A stretch of 64,000 bases of DNA from Nitrospirota bacterium (GCA_021838585.1 JAKCDE010000003.1:1-64000), one strand, 5' to 3'; shown: positions 24,711 to 33,549, numbered from the stretch's first letter. The notes: generated by a model from the letters alone, not told the origin. Made by a program: numbers and translations.

Positions 24711-25160
24711 TTGAAAATCTATGTCGATGCCGACGGCTGTCCGAAGGCGGCCAAGGAAATCCTCTTTCGGGCCGCGCAGCGGACCGGGGTGCCCCTGGTT
24801 CTCGTGGCGAACCGGGCGATCCATTGTCCCGACTCCCCTCTCTTCGAACGGGTCGTGGTCGGATCGGGACTCGACGTCGCCGACACCTGGATCGCGGAAC
24901 GGGTTGCGGAGGGGGATCTGGTCGTGAGCGCCGACATCCCGCTTGCGGCGAAGGTCGTCGAAAAAGGGGGCGTCGCCCTTTCTCCTCACGGAGAAATCTT
25001 CGACCCGGAGACGGTGGGGGAGCGTCTTTCGGTGCGCAACTTCATGCAGGAGCTCCGGAGCGGAGGAGTGACGACGGGTGGTCCCGCCCCTTTTTCCTCC
25101 TCCGACCGCGAGCGCTTCGCGAACGCCCTGAACCGTCTGCTTCTAAGGAAAGGCGGATAA
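24711..25160 (+). CDS. YaiI/YqxD family protein (UPF0178/DUF188)
   Basis: 149 residues: LKIYVDADGCPKAAKEILFRAA at the N-terminus, then LVANRAI, VVVGSGLDVADTWIAERVAEGDLVVSADIPLAAKVVEKGG and a final arginine/lysine-rich helix. This is the conserved UPF0178 architecture, a PIN-like fold whose biochemical role is not established. The Asp residues in YVDADGCP and SADIPL are the likely metal site. The TTG start at 24711 is chosen because AGGAG lies eight bases upstream and the family begins with KIYVDADACP. A small hairpin follows the stop. Confidence 0.85.
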   Translation: MKIYVDADGCPKAAKEILFRAAQRTGVPLVLVANRAIHCPDSPLFERVVVGSGLDVADTWIAERVAEGDLVVSADIPLAAKVVEKGGVALSPHGEIFDPETVGERLSVRNFMQELRSGGVTTGGPAPFSSSDRERFANALNRLLLRKGG

Positions 25161-25161
25161 G

Positions 25162-25176
25162 GGACCTGAAAGGTCC
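25162..25176 (+). terminator. Short hairpin after the UPF0178 gene
   Basis: GGACCT (25162-25167) and AGGTCC (25171-25176) with a 3-base loop just past the TAA. No T-run follows, so it is only terminator-like. Confidence 0.3.
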
Positions 25177-25271
25177 TCCCAGGAAGACCCCTTAGGACAA
25201 TCCAGAGGTGCCTTTCGATGTGATCGCATAAATGAATGCATACTGCTATCATCAAAAAAGGAGGATGGGCC

Positions 25272-25526
25272 ATGGCCATGATGAGCATCCGCGGTCTTGA
25301 CGAAAATATCCTGAGGGAGTTGAAGGCATGCGCGAAACGCGAAGGGATCAGCCTCAATAGCCTTGCGCTTCGTCTTCTGAATGAGGGGTATTTTTCCAAA
25401 AAAACGGCGGAAGGCGGGTATCACGATCTCGACGCCCTGGCAGGGACCTGGAGCCGGGAGGACGAGGAAGAATTTGGACGGAACACGTCGACCTTTTCAG
25501 AAATAGACCCGGATCTCTGGAAATAG
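25272..25526 (+). CDS. VapB-type ribbon-helix-helix antitoxin
   Basis: 84 residues. MSIRGLDENILRELKACAKREGISLNSLALRLLNEGYF is a typical ribbon-helix-helix DNA-binding domain of the FitA/VapB antitoxin type. The acidic C-terminal tail (DALAGTWSREDEEEF, SEIDPDLWK) is the expected toxin-binding region. The ATG at 25272 has GGAGG seven bases upstream; an in-frame ATG at 25236 lacks one. The gene ends 3 bases before the remnant of its toxin gene. It looks intact while its partner is broken, so it may persist as a free repressor. Confidence 0.72.
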   Translation: MAMMSIRGLDENILRELKACAKREGISLNSLALRLLNEGYFSKKTAEGGYHDLDALAGTWSREDEEEFGRNTSTFSEIDPDLWK

Positions 25527-25529
25527 CCC

Positions 25530-25956
25530 TTGCACACGGTTCTTGTCGATACCAACGCTTATGGGACCTTCAAAAGGAACGACCCGATCCTCCTCAAAGT
25601 CTTCAGGCATGCTCTCCACATCATCGTGCCTTCCATCGTCCTTGGAGAACTCTTGGCCGGCTTTCTTTTGGGCAGTCTGGAACACCAGAACCGTGAAAAC
25701 CTGGCCAGGTTCCTTGACGCACCTCGCGTGGAGGTCCTTTCGGCAACAGAGAAAACGGCAGACTTTTATGCCCTGTCATTCCGTCCTGAGCCGCTGGGCG
25801 GGGCTCCTAAAAAAAGGACGTCCAATCCCCTCGAACGATCTGTAGATTGCCGCCGCGGCCATGGAGCGCGGAGCTTCGTTGTTGACCCTGGATTCGCATT
25901 TCAAAAACATTGATGGACTCCGAACCGGAACCTGCCTCGAAGACTTTTTCCCCTGA
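25530..25956 (+). pseudogene. vapC-like PIN-domain toxin, disrupted by a frameshift and a nonsense codon
   Basis: The first frame from TTG 25530 reads MHTVLVDTNAYGTFKRND and VPSIVLGELLAGFLLG, the PIN-domain start with its first Asp. After about DFYALSF the homology continues in the +1 frame as LLKKGRPIPSNDL, then a TAG, then IAAAAMERGASLLTLDSHFKNIDGL to a TGA at 25956. PIN toxins read NDLWIAA here, so TGG has apparently become TAG. Two independent lesions make sequencing error unlikely to explain both. It is probably a dead RNase toxin left beside its antitoxin. Confidence 0.75.
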
Positions 25957-26070
25957 CTGGAAGATAGACCTGACCTTTGAACGACGGGCTCAGAACCACT
26001 TCATCCCCTGATTTTTCCATCCCTCTTAAATCGGAAACGCCATGATCGTCCTTCCCATCTTCAGGCCTTC

Positions 26071-26457
26071 CTAATATCCCGTCTCGGAGTGGTCCTGGAC
26101 CATCTCCTCCGTCTGGTCGGAGAGGTACCACATGAGGTAGGCGACCACGAGGGGAAGGAGCACGGTGTGGTGGTTCGCGGTCTCCTGGAGAAGCCCCCGG
26201 AGGTCCTGCTTGACGGCGGGGACGTTGGTGGTATCGAGGATGATGTCGACAGCGCTTCCCAGGGTCCGGACCGCCTCCCGGTAGTCGGGATAGACGGTGA
26301 TGCCGTCCTTATGGACCTGGGGGATCCGGGCGTTCCGGGGATCCCGCTCGCAGACGCCGACGATCCGGACCCGTTCTCGCCCTACGGCGTGAAGCTTGTC
26401 GTAGAACCGGCTTCCCACCCGTCCCAGACCCACGAGAAGCACGCTGACCGTTTTCAT
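26071..26457 (-). CDS. Small Rossmann-fold NAD(P)-binding protein with a C-terminal hydrophobic segment
   Basis: 128 residues. VSVLLVGLGRVGSRFYDKLHAVG is a dinucleotide-binding beta-alpha-beta unit, followed by VRIVGVCERDPRNARIP and a DIILDTTN motif as in Gfo/Idh/MocA or homoserine-dehydrogenase-type NAD domains. The catalytic domain is absent. Instead a hydrophobic stretch (HTVLLPLVVAYLMWYL) near the C-terminus could be a membrane anchor. It may be a sensor or a truncated oxidoreductase; the function is unknown. The start at 26457 is set by AAGGAGG eight bases upstream; a longer frame to 26541 is not supported. It follows the pentapeptide-repeat gene in the same direction after 80 bases. Confidence 0.65.
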   Translation of the reverse strand: MKTVSVLLVGLGRVGSRFYDKLHAVGRERVRIVGVCERDPRNARIPQVHKDGITVYPDYREAVRTLGSAVDIILDTTNVPAVKQDLRGLLQETANHHTVLLPLVVAYLMWYLSDQTEEMVQDHSETGY

Positions 26458-26537
26458 GCTCTTCTCCTCCTTGTTGGGGTTTTGAGTCCGCTGACTGTTT
26501 CGATTCTGGACCCTGAAACAAGAAAAAACAACCGGAA

Positions 26538-27107
26538 TCAACCATTGACGGAAGGTCGGTCCCCGGAGGAATCGGGGGGACGGAGCCCTCCGAAGCGGGC
26601 CTTGAGCAAACAGACGTCAACCAGAATCACCCGCTCGAGGTTCGCCCGGGTGAAGCAGGCGCCGAAGACCACCGCCGACGTGAGGTTCGCCCGGGAGAGA
26701 TCGGCGTCGACCAGGACGGCGTTGGCGAGATTGGCCCGGGTGAGGTCCGCCCGTCTAAGCCTGGCCCTGGTGAGGTTGGCTCCGACGAGCCGCACTTCGA
26801 CAAGCCGCGCCCGGGTAAGATTCGCCTCGTAGAGATGGGCCCCCGACAGATCGGCTCCCGTGAGATCGGCGCGCGCAAGTTTTGCCCCCGTGAGGTCGCA
26901 CTCGACCATCGACGCTCCGGCAAGTCTTGAGCGGGAGAGCCCCGCCTTGACGAACCGGGTTCCCGCAAGCTTGCATCCGGAGAGATCGGCGTCGACGAAG
27001 TCGAGTCCCGACAGATCGAGTCCCGACAGGTCGAGTCCGCCCAGCTCCTCTCCGAAGAAATCCCGGCGCCCGAGACTGAGGTCCCGGACGAATTCCTCCC
27101 GCGTCAT
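26538..27107 (-). CDS. Pentapeptide-repeat protein
   Basis: 189 residues, nearly all built of A(D/N)LXX pentapeptides, for example LDLSGLDLSGLDFVDADLSGC, ADLTGADLSGAHLYEANLTRA and ADLTRANLANAVLVDADL. Such proteins fold as a right-handed quadrilateral beta-helix. Some (Qnr, MfpA) mimic DNA and protect gyrase; others have no known role. The N-terminal cap is about 25 residues (MTREEFVRDLSLGRRDFFGEEL). The ATG at 27107 has only a weak GGGGGA upstream, but earlier in-frame codons are not repeat-like. The function is not assignable. Confidence 0.8.
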   Translation of the reverse strand: MTREEFVRDLSLGRRDFFGEELGGLDLSGLDLSGLDFVDADLSGCKLAGTRFVKAGLSRSRLAGASMVECDLTGAKLARADLTGADLSGAHLYEANLTRARLVEVRLVGANLTRARLRRADLTRANLANAVLVDADLSRANLTSAVVFGACFTRANLERVILVDVCLLKARFGGLRPPDSSGDRPSVNG

Positions 27108-27290
27108 GTCCCAGTATCCCCCGTGTGCCCGACCGGACTGTCCAAAGACAGAGAGGTGTCCTGATCCCGATTGATGACAGGAGAGGATTCTGGCATCCGA
27201 GGACAAAGGGGGAGTATGACGGCGGTCATGGTGCACCCCGGACGGAAGGATCTCAAGGTGGACGGTTCGGAAAGAAGTGGAAAATAAAGG

Positions 27291-27321
27291 GAAAAAAGAG
27301 GGAGGAGAGGCTCCTCCTCCC
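27291..27321 (-). terminator. Intrinsic terminator of the outer-membrane barrel gene
   Basis: GGGAGGAG (27300-27307) and CTCCTCCC (27314-27321) form an 8-bp stem with a 6-base loop. They are followed on the minus strand by TCTTTTTTC, about 15 bases past the stop. Confidence 0.75.
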
Positions 27322-27336
27322 CCGGAAGACGGATTT

Positions 27337-28158
27337 CTAGAACACGAAGGTGGCACCGAACTCGATGGGCATGTACCACATGGAGGCTTGATTATAAGCT
27401 TGATTAGCGCCTCCTAATCCTATTCCTCCAATAGCCCCTCCAACATTACTCAAGTAGGCCACTCGGATATTGGCAAAAATATCGATTCCAGACAAGGTGT
27501 CTGAAATTTTCGCCAGCGGGGTAACAACCCCAGCCCCGGCATCGAAATAGAGCGGCATGGACTGACCATAGAGACTGACTGCAGGGCCAAAATCTCCAAA
27601 AACCTGTGGATTAACTAGACCCTTTCCCCCAGTGAAGTCATAGACAGCCCCCAAGGTGATCGGAATTATCGGAGTTCCAGACTGAGAATTAAGTGTGGTT
27701 TGAGCTAAAGCATGGGAAGAGCTTCCAAATCCAAACGACTCGATCTCGATCGAGGCGGTCAAGCCAAGGTTGGAGGTAATCCAGTGGGTCGCGGTCACCC
27801 CTCCACCGTAGCCTCCATTCAAATAGCTGTTGTCAAACGTATCCATCCAGGCGAAGTTGGCCGAGAGCGAGGTCGACTTGGGCACGTTCCCCTGGAAGGG
27901 ATCGCCGGAGACGTTGGCGTTTTGGCCCATCGCAGCCTGCTGCATCGCCATCATCTGGCCCGTGGTGGAGTTGTTGGCCGGATTGGAGGCGGTGGGCAGG
28001 GAGCCTGTGGAGGACGGTGTCGGCGGCGCCATTGTCTCGCCGGCAAAGGACGGGGAGGAAAGAAGGACTGCGGACAGAAGCGCCGCGGAGAGGACGGATG
28101 TTCGGAGAAAGGACCGGGACAGACCCCGGGCGACAGACACAGTTCCCTGCTTAGCCAT
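27337..28158 (-). CDS. Outer-membrane beta-barrel protein
   Basis: 273 residues. A signal peptide (TSVLSAALLSAVLLSSPSFA) is followed by a Met/Gln/Asn/Pro/Ser-rich linker, then alternating beta-strand pattern and glycine-rich turns (NGGYGGGVTATHWITSNLGLTASIEIES). It ends in the aromatic signature IEFGATFVF, with terminal Phe as needed for BAM recognition. It is probably an 8-10 strand porin or OmpA/OmpW-like barrel; the ligand is unknown. The ATG at 28158 has AGGAGG seven bases upstream. The C-terminal two-thirds is visibly less GC-rich than the neighbours, which may reflect acquisition or high expression. Confidence 0.75.
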   Translation of the reverse strand: MAKQGTVSVARGLSRSFLRTSVLSAALLSAVLLSSPSFAGETMAPPTPSSTGSLPTASNPANNSTTGQMMAMQQAAMGQNANVSGDPFQGNVPKSTSLSANFAWMDTFDNSYLNGGYGGGVTATHWITSNLGLTASIEIESFGFGSSSHALAQTTLNSQSGTPIIPITLGAVYDFTGGKGLVNPQVFGDFGPAVSLYGQSMPLYFDAGAGVVTPLAKISDTLSGIDIFANIRVAYLSNVGGAIGGIGLGGANQAYNQASMWYMPIEFGATFVF

Positions 28159-28262
28159 AATAAAACCTCCTGAAGTTTTCGTAATTGGGAGGACCTCTCC
28201 CTTTCCCCCGCCCATCCGATCGGGCAGGTTTGGCTTACCTACTTGCATCAGACGTGCCAGGG

Positions 28263-28291
28263 GGAATACAGTTTTCGAACAAATCCCTCAA
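28263..28291 (-). promoter_or_regulatory. Candidate promoter of the barrel gene
   Basis: On the minus strand TTGAGG (28291-28286), 17 bases, TATTCC (28268-28263), about 105 bases before the start codon. It is a moderate match only. Confidence 0.35.
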
Positions 28292-28488
28292 GAAACTGTG
28301 ACAAAAGAGAGAATCCCTCCTTTCTCTTGAAGTTCCGGACAGGATTTCGGATCTCGGTTGTTGCCGACCCGCATCCTTCGTGGTCTTCCTGTTTCGCCGG
28401 TGAATCACGGACTCCGTCCATTTCCAACCGGAGCCCGGTCCCCGCTGGAAAGCAATCTCCATGCCCGAAAGCCATTATTTTTTAAAGC

Positions 28489-28507
28489 ATTGTTATTTTT
28501 AAACAAT
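28489..28507. repeat. AT-rich palindrome
   Basis: ATTGTT (28489-28494), ATTTTTA, AACAAT (28502-28507), followed by ATTTTT, within a 45-base AT-rich island of otherwise GC-rich DNA. It could be a weak terminator, a nucleoid-protein (HU/IHF-like) site or a promoter UP element. Confidence 0.4.
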
Positions 28508-28660
28508 ATTTTTCGCACGCCCCGCACTCCCCCCGCTCCTTCGCAAAAACGCTCCCCATCCTCCGCACGATTCACGATTCGCGGACACTCCGGAGATCTA
28601 TCCATTCTGGCCATTCTGCCAACCGGACGGCCTCCTTCCCGTTTTGCTCCTCTGGCCCTC

Positions 28661-28689
28661 TTCAAAAAACCCTTCATTTTTCCTAAAAT
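28661..28689 (+). promoter_or_regulatory. Candidate sigma-70 promoter of the SNF2 helicase gene
   Basis: TTCAAA (28661-28666), 17 bases, TAAAAT (28684-28689, five of six), giving a leader of about 100 bases. Confidence 0.45.
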
Positions 28690-28794
28690 GGAGGAAGACT
28701 TGCCGGACCCTATCCCCTCCCGAAACCGGGAGAGGAATCCTTCTCGCCAGCCTCCCGGCGCTTCTTCCAACTCCCTATCCGAGGACGGTCTCCC

Positions 28795-31700
28795 TTGGCC
28801 CAGCCCCCCGAAAACGATCCGGTCCGCTACTACGAACGGCTCTCCCCTTCGTCCCGCCTTCTCCTGGGCCTTGTCATCGCGGCGAATCTCAAAGACGACA
28901 AGCGCCTGCTGGAGCTTCTTAATACCGGAGACCACTTTCTCCAGGACAGGAACGGAAAGGGCTGGACCCTCGCAGAGGTGTCACTGCTCAAGGGGCGCCT
29001 CGATCTCTCCCACTGGGAGACCGGCTCCGCGAACCGCTGGAATCCCACCCTGACCTCGCTCGCCCTCAGAGAGCTCTTCGAAGGACCGGAAGGGCCGGCC
29101 CGCGCCCAGGAAATCCTGAGACGCCTGACCCCCTCGCACACCCCATCGGACCCCGTCTACACCAACTTCTACGATCCGGTCTACATTCGCCGACTCCTCG
29201 TCGCCTTCTACGCAAAAGACACGAAGGAGATCGAATCACTGGAGAAGCTGGCCAAAAAAGGCTACGACGGCCACTATCTGCGCTCTCACTTTCAGGATCA
29301 CCTCTTCTGGGCCATCCTCCCGGGAGATTGGGCCTCAACCCTGCCCGCTCCCATTCTGGCGGACGCGGTGTCAATCAAGATCTCGATCCTTTTGGGCTCG
29401 GGCCTCCTCTCCCCCGACCTTCCGGGGCTTATTGCCCCAGGACGGAGGGTCCTCGAAAAACCGCCCGCTCCTCCCGACCTCGCCTCCCACTTCCTGAGCT
29501 TCGACCTCGTCGGAGGCCATCTCTCCGGGGTGGGGCGCTTCGTCGCGAACCATCCCAAAAGCGAACTCTATCTTCTTCTGGGCATCCAGGGGTGGGAGGC
29601 CTTCTTCCGGGAGGAGTTCGGTGAGGCGGCGGGCCTCTTCAAAAAGATGCAGACCGAATTCCGAAAGGCCGTCACCAAACGGAAGATGCCCCCCGAAGAA
29701 CCTTTCGGTCTCTTCTACGCCCTCTCCCTCTTTCTCCTGGACCGCTCCGACAAGCGGCGCGAGGACCTCTCCCGCCTTGTGGGGCTGGCCACCCCCGGCA
29801 ACACCTGGAACTACGCCGGCTATATCGCCTTGTCGGCCCTCGACTCCGCCCGCCAGGGGCTCGACGGTCCGGCCCGGGACACCCTCGAAAGACTCGCCCC
29901 AGGAGCCGGCCGCTTCTCCCCTCTCGCCGGGGCCCTCTTCGCCCAGGCCCGATGGCTTCTCTCCCCGGAGAAGACCGAGGCGGACCGGACGGAAATCCTG
30001 GACCGCTTCCGGGAGTACCGGAATCTTCTCCCGCTCGTGGCCGGACTTTATGCGGAAATTCTTGTCCGCATGGACAATCCTCCGGAGGAGGTCCGGGAAT
30101 TTCTGAACCAGGAGACGGTGGCCTTTCTCCTTCGCCCATTCCGTTCCCTTCTGCTTCAGGAGGCGGCCTGGGAACGCTCCCTGGCCGGACTTGAAGGAAT
30201 CCTGGCCCAGAACGATCCGGAGGGAGACACCTCCCGGGAAAAGCGGATCGCCTGGCTCTTCGACCCCCGGACCTTGGAGACCGAAGCAGTGGAGCAGTCC
30301 AAAAAGAACGGGGTCTGGCGGGGGACCAAGAGAATCGCCTTCAAGAGACTTCAGGCGGGAGATCCCTCCCTTCCCCTCTCCGAGGCCGACAGGAGAATCG
30401 CCGACTCCTTCACCACCGAGGTCTACTACGGGAACCGCACCTTCTCCCACCCCGACCCCCACCGCACCCCGCTCGCCCTGGCCGGACATCCGGCCGTCTT
30501 CCACCGGGACCATCCGGAGGAGCGTCTCGACCTCGTTTTAGCCCTCCCCGAACTGATCCTCTCCGAATCCCCCCAGGGCTACCGGATCGAACTCTCCCAC
30601 CGGGCCGACTATCCCCGGGCCATCCTCGAGTCCGACTCCCCCTCCCGCTTCCGGGTGGTCGACGTCTCGAAGCCCGTGGTCGCCCTGGGGGCCCGGATCC
30701 CCCCCAAGGGGCTGGTCGTCCCCCGGGAGGCCCGGGACCGGATCCTGGCGCTCCTCAGGCGCCAGGCCCCCTTCCTCTCCCTCCGCGCCGAAATCGGCGA
30801 GGCCGACATCCCGGCCCTGGAGGGACAAACCATCCCGGTCCTTCAGCTCGCCCCCTTCCAGGAAGGCCTCGCCCTGACGGCGGGTGTCCGGCCGTTCGGC
30901 CCCGGAGGCCCCTTCTACCCCACAGGCCGTGGGGGACGTCTCGTCACAGCCTTGGTCGACGGGAAGACCCTCCACGCACGCCGGGACCTCGATACCGAAA
31001 AGAGCCGGCTGGAGGAGCTCGTCGCCACCCTGTCCGTTCTCGCTGGCGTCGAGCCGGAGCACAACACATGGCTCATGGAGGAAGCCGAGGACGCCCTCGA
31101 CTTTTTGACGGAGCTTCGCGAGTGCCCCCTTCCCAAAGAGGTCGAATGGCCCCAGGGGGAGAGTTTCCGCGTCACGCCCCCTGTGGGAACGAAAAAGCTC
31201 CGGATCACTGTTCGCGAAGCCCGGGACTGGTTCGAGCTCGAGGGCAAGGTGACGGTCGACGAGGATCTGGTGGTGGACCTCCGGGAAATCCTGTCCCTTC
31301 TTCCTCGGGCGAAGGGACGCTACATCCCCCTCTCCGACGGACGATTTCTCGCGCTGGCGGATGAACTCCGCCACCGTCTCGAACGGCTGCAGTCCGTCTC
31401 GGAGGAGTCCGGATCGGGATCCCGGGTCTCCCTTCCGGGGACGCTCGCCATCGAGGATCTTCTCTCGGAGGCGGGGGAGGTCAAGGGGGACAAGAGCTGG
31501 AAGGAGTTCCGAAAGCGCCTTCAGGAGGCGGCCGACCATCGTCCGGAGATTCCCGCAACCCTCGCGGCGGAACTTCGGGACTATCAGGTGGAGGGGTTTT
31601 CCTGGATGAGCCGGCTGGCCCGGTGGGGGGCGGGGGCCTGTCTGGCCGACGACATGGGGCTCGGGAAGACCGTCCAGGCGATCGCCGTGATGCTGGAACA

Positions 31701-32937
31701 GGCCGCCGGTGGACCCATCCTGGTCGTGGCCCCCACCTCCGTCTGCCACAACTGGGCCTCCGAACTCGCACGCTTCGCCCCGACCCTTAAGGTCCATCAG
31801 TTTCGAGAGGCCGCCAGCCGAGGTGAGATGACAGCGAAGCTGGGCCCCCGCGACGTTCTGATCGCGAGCTACGGACTTCTGGCCCAGGAGGAGGCGATTC
31901 TTTCGGGGATCTCCTGGCAAATGGCCGTCTTCGACGAAGCCCAGGCCTTCAAGAACGCCGAAACCAAGCGGGCCCAGGCGGCCCGGAAGATCGATGCCCG
32001 GTTCCGGCTCGCCCTGACAGGAACGCCGGTTGAAAACGACCTCGACGAGCTCTGGAGCCTCATGAGCGTCATCAACCCACGACTTCTGGGGTCAAGGGAG
32101 CGCTTCGCCAACCGCTTCGCCGGCCCCATCGAGCGGAACCGGGACACCCGGGTCCTGGCCTCGCTGCGCGCCCTGATCCGGCCCTTCATGCTCCGAAGGA
32201 CGAAGAGCGCCGTTCTCTCCGAGCTCCCGCCCCGAACGGAGATCACCCTCGAGGTCGAACTCTCCGCCGAGGAGCGGGCCTTCTACGAAGCCCTCCGGCG
32301 AAATGCCCTCGAAAAAATCGCCGATCTGGCCGACCGAAAGGACTCCCGAATCCACATCCTGGCGGAGATCACCCGCCTCCGGAGAGCCCTCTGCCATCCG
32401 GCGCTCGTCGATCCCGAGACCCCCCTTCCCGGCTCCAAGCTCGACACCTTCCTTGGGTTGGTCGACGAGCTCCGGGACAACCGGCACCGGGCCCTGGTTT
32501 TCAGCCAGTTCACCGGCCACCTCGAGAAGGTGGCGAAGGCTTTGGACGCCCGAAAGATCCCCTACCAGTATCTCGACGGGAGCACGCCGGCCAGGGAGCG
32601 GGAGAAGCGGGTGGAGGCCTTTCAGGGGGGATCGGGCGACCTTTTCCTGATCAGCCTCCGGGCGGGAGGGACGGGACTCAACCTGACGGCCGCCGACTAC
32701 GTGATCCACCTCGATCCCTGGTGGAACCCGGCGGTGGAAGACCAGGCCTCCGACCGTGCCCACCGGATCGGCCAGCAGCGTCCGGTCACCATCTACCGGC
32801 TGATCGCCACAGACAGCATCGAGGAGAAGATCCTCGCGCTCCACGCAAAGAAGCGGGATCTGGCCAACGACCTCCTGGAAGGGGCGGAGATGTCGGGCAA
32901 GCTGACCAACGAGGAGCTGATCGCCCTCATCGGGTGA
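28795..32937 (+). CDS. Very large SNF2-family helicase
   Basis: 1380 residues. The C-terminal 430 residues are a full SNF2/RapA-type motor: DDMGLGKTVQAIAVML (Walker A, about residue 952), LIASYGLL, DEAQAFKN (about 1047), ALTGTPVENDLDELWSLM, LVFSQFTGHLEKV, YLDGSTPAREREKRVEAF and DPWWNPAVEDQASDRAHRIGQ. The N-terminal 930 residues are not recognisable to me except as helical and Leu/Glu-rich at first, then mixed. SNF2 proteins remodel nucleoprotein or displace RNA polymerase; some belong to defence islands. No partner helicase, nuclease or methylase is adjacent. The TTG start at 28795 has GAGGA nine bases upstream and lies 106 bases after a plausible -10. Confidence 0.87.
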   Translation: MAQPPENDPVRYYERLSPSSRLLLGLVIAANLKDDKRLLELLNTGDHFLQDRNGKGWTLAEVSLLKGRLDLSHWETGSANRWNPTLTSLALRELFEGPEGPARAQEILRRLTPSHTPSDPVYTNFYDPVYIRRLLVAFYAKDTKEIESLEKLAKKGYDGHYLRSHFQDHLFWAILPGDWASTLPAPILADAVSIKISILLGSGLLSPDLPGLIAPGRRVLEKPPAPPDLASHFLSFDLVGGHLSGVGRFVANHPKSELYLLLGIQGWEAFFREEFGEAAGLFKKMQTEFRKAVTKRKMPPEEPFGLFYALSLFLLDRSDKRREDLSRLVGLATPGNTWNYAGYIALSALDSARQGLDGPARDTLERLAPGAGRFSPLAGALFAQARWLLSPEKTEADRTEILDRFREYRNLLPLVAGLYAEILVRMDNPPEEVREFLNQETVAFLLRPFRSLLLQEAAWERSLAGLEGILAQNDPEGDTSREKRIAWLFDPRTLETEAVEQSKKNGVWRGTKRIAFKRLQAGDPSLPLSEADRRIADSFTTEVYYGNRTFSHPDPHRTPLALAGHPAVFHRDHPEERLDLVLALPELILSESPQGYRIELSHRADYPRAILESDSPSRFRVVDVSKPVVALGARIPPKGLVVPREARDRILALLRRQAPFLSLRAEIGEADIPALEGQTIPVLQLAPFQEGLALTAGVRPFGPGGPFYPTGRGGRLVTALVDGKTLHARRDLDTEKSRLEELVATLSVLAGVEPEHNTWLMEEAEDALDFLTELRECPLPKEVEWPQGESFRVTPPVGTKKLRITVREARDWFELEGKVTVDEDLVVDLREILSLLPRAKGRYIPLSDGRFLALADELRHRLERLQSVSEESGSGSRVSLPGTLAIEDLLSEAGEVKGDKSWKEFRKRLQEAADHRPEIPATLAAELRDYQVEGFSWMSRLARWGAGACLADDMGLGKTVQAIAVMLEQAAGGPILVVAPTSVCHNWASELARFAPTLKVHQFREAASRGEMTAKLGPRDVLIASYGLLAQEEAILSGISWQMAVFDEAQAFKNAETKRAQAARKIDARFRLALTGTPVENDLDELWSLMSVINPRLLGSRERFANRFAGPIERNRDTRVLASLRALIRPFMLRRTKSAVLSELPPRTEITLEVELSAEERAFYEALRRNALEKIADLADRKDSRIHILAEITRLRRALCHPALVDPETPLPGSKLDTFLGLVDELRDNRHRALVFSQFTGHLEKVAKALDARKIPYQYLDGSTPAREREKRVEAFQGGSGDLFLISLRAGGTGLNLTAADYVIHLDPWWNPAVEDQASDRAHRIGQQRPVTIYRLIATDSIEEKILALHAKKRDLANDLLEGAEMSGKLTNEELIALIG

Positions 32938-33146
32938 CCGGTGCCTCTCGGAAAAAAAGAACGAACGACTTTCCTTCTGGCTCCCGAACCTGACTGTAAG
33001 GAGACACTGCGACTAAGGAATTCTCCATAATTCAGGGCAACCTGACACCGAATCAAACCGGATCATCCCGGGATGAATCGCTTTGGACTGCTCAAATTTT
33101 GGAAACGTATGATTAAGAGGAATTTCAAAAGAATGACTTGAAGAAA

Positions 33147-33221
33147 TGGTAGGCACGGGCGGTTTCGAACCGCCGACCTCTACCGTGTCAAGGTAGCGCT
33201 CCACCCCTGAGCTACGTGCCT
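33147..33221 (-). tRNA. tRNA-Val (anticodon GAC)
   Basis: 75 bases including an encoded CCA. The acceptor stem AGGCACG pairs with CGTGCCT, and the discriminator is A. The anticodon stem CTACC/GGTAG encloses the loop TTGACAC, so the anticodon is GAC. The T-arm is GGCGG-TTCGAAA-CCGCC. It lies 52 bases downstream of the HU gene in the same direction and may share its promoter. Confidence 0.95.
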
Positions 33222-33273
33222 GCTGGACAAGACGGGACCACGGAAGACCATGGCCCCGCATCTTCGGGACAAA

Positions 33274-33549
33274 TTACTTGATGGCGGCCTTAAAGGCTTT
33301 TCCGGCAGTAAATTTTGGAACGCGCATCGCAGGGATCTTGATCTCCTGGCCAGTACGGGGGTTCCGGCCGGTGCGGGCCTTTCTCTTCACGGTCGAAAAG
33401 GTCCCGAACCCGGGAAGGGTCACGCGCTCGCTGTCCTTCTTGAGGGCCTTCTTGATGGCCTCGACAGCGGCATTCAGAGCTTCGTTCGCCTGGGTCTTGT
33501 TGATCTTTGCGGACTGGGAGATCTTGTCCACGAGTTCCGATTTTTTCAT
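33274..33549 (-). CDS. hup: HU-type nucleoid DNA-binding protein
   Basis: 91 residues: MKKSELVDKISQSAKINKTQANEAL, then VTLPGFGTFSTVKRKARTGRNPRTGQEIKIP and the C-terminal PKFTAGKAFKAAIK, the full HU/IHF signature. HU dimers bend and compact DNA. RNPRTGQEIKIPA in the beta arm is HU-like rather than IHF-like. It has a near-ideal promoter at 33605-33633 and a GGGGGGAAG ribosome site. tRNA-Val follows downstream. Confidence 0.95.
   Translation of the reverse strand: MKKSELVDKISQSAKINKTQANEALNAAVEAIKKALKKDSERVTLPGFGTFSTVKRKARTGRNPRTGQEIKIPAMRVPKFTAGKAFKAAIK

Larger units (their letters stand above)
28159..28794. other. 636-bp divergent intergenic region with an AT-rich island
   Basis: It separates the minus-strand barrel gene from the plus-strand SNF2 gene. 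Candidate promoters for both are annotated, and an AT-rich palindrome lies at 28489-28507. Short frames cross the region, but none has a ribosome site or recognisable product. Confidence 0.5.
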
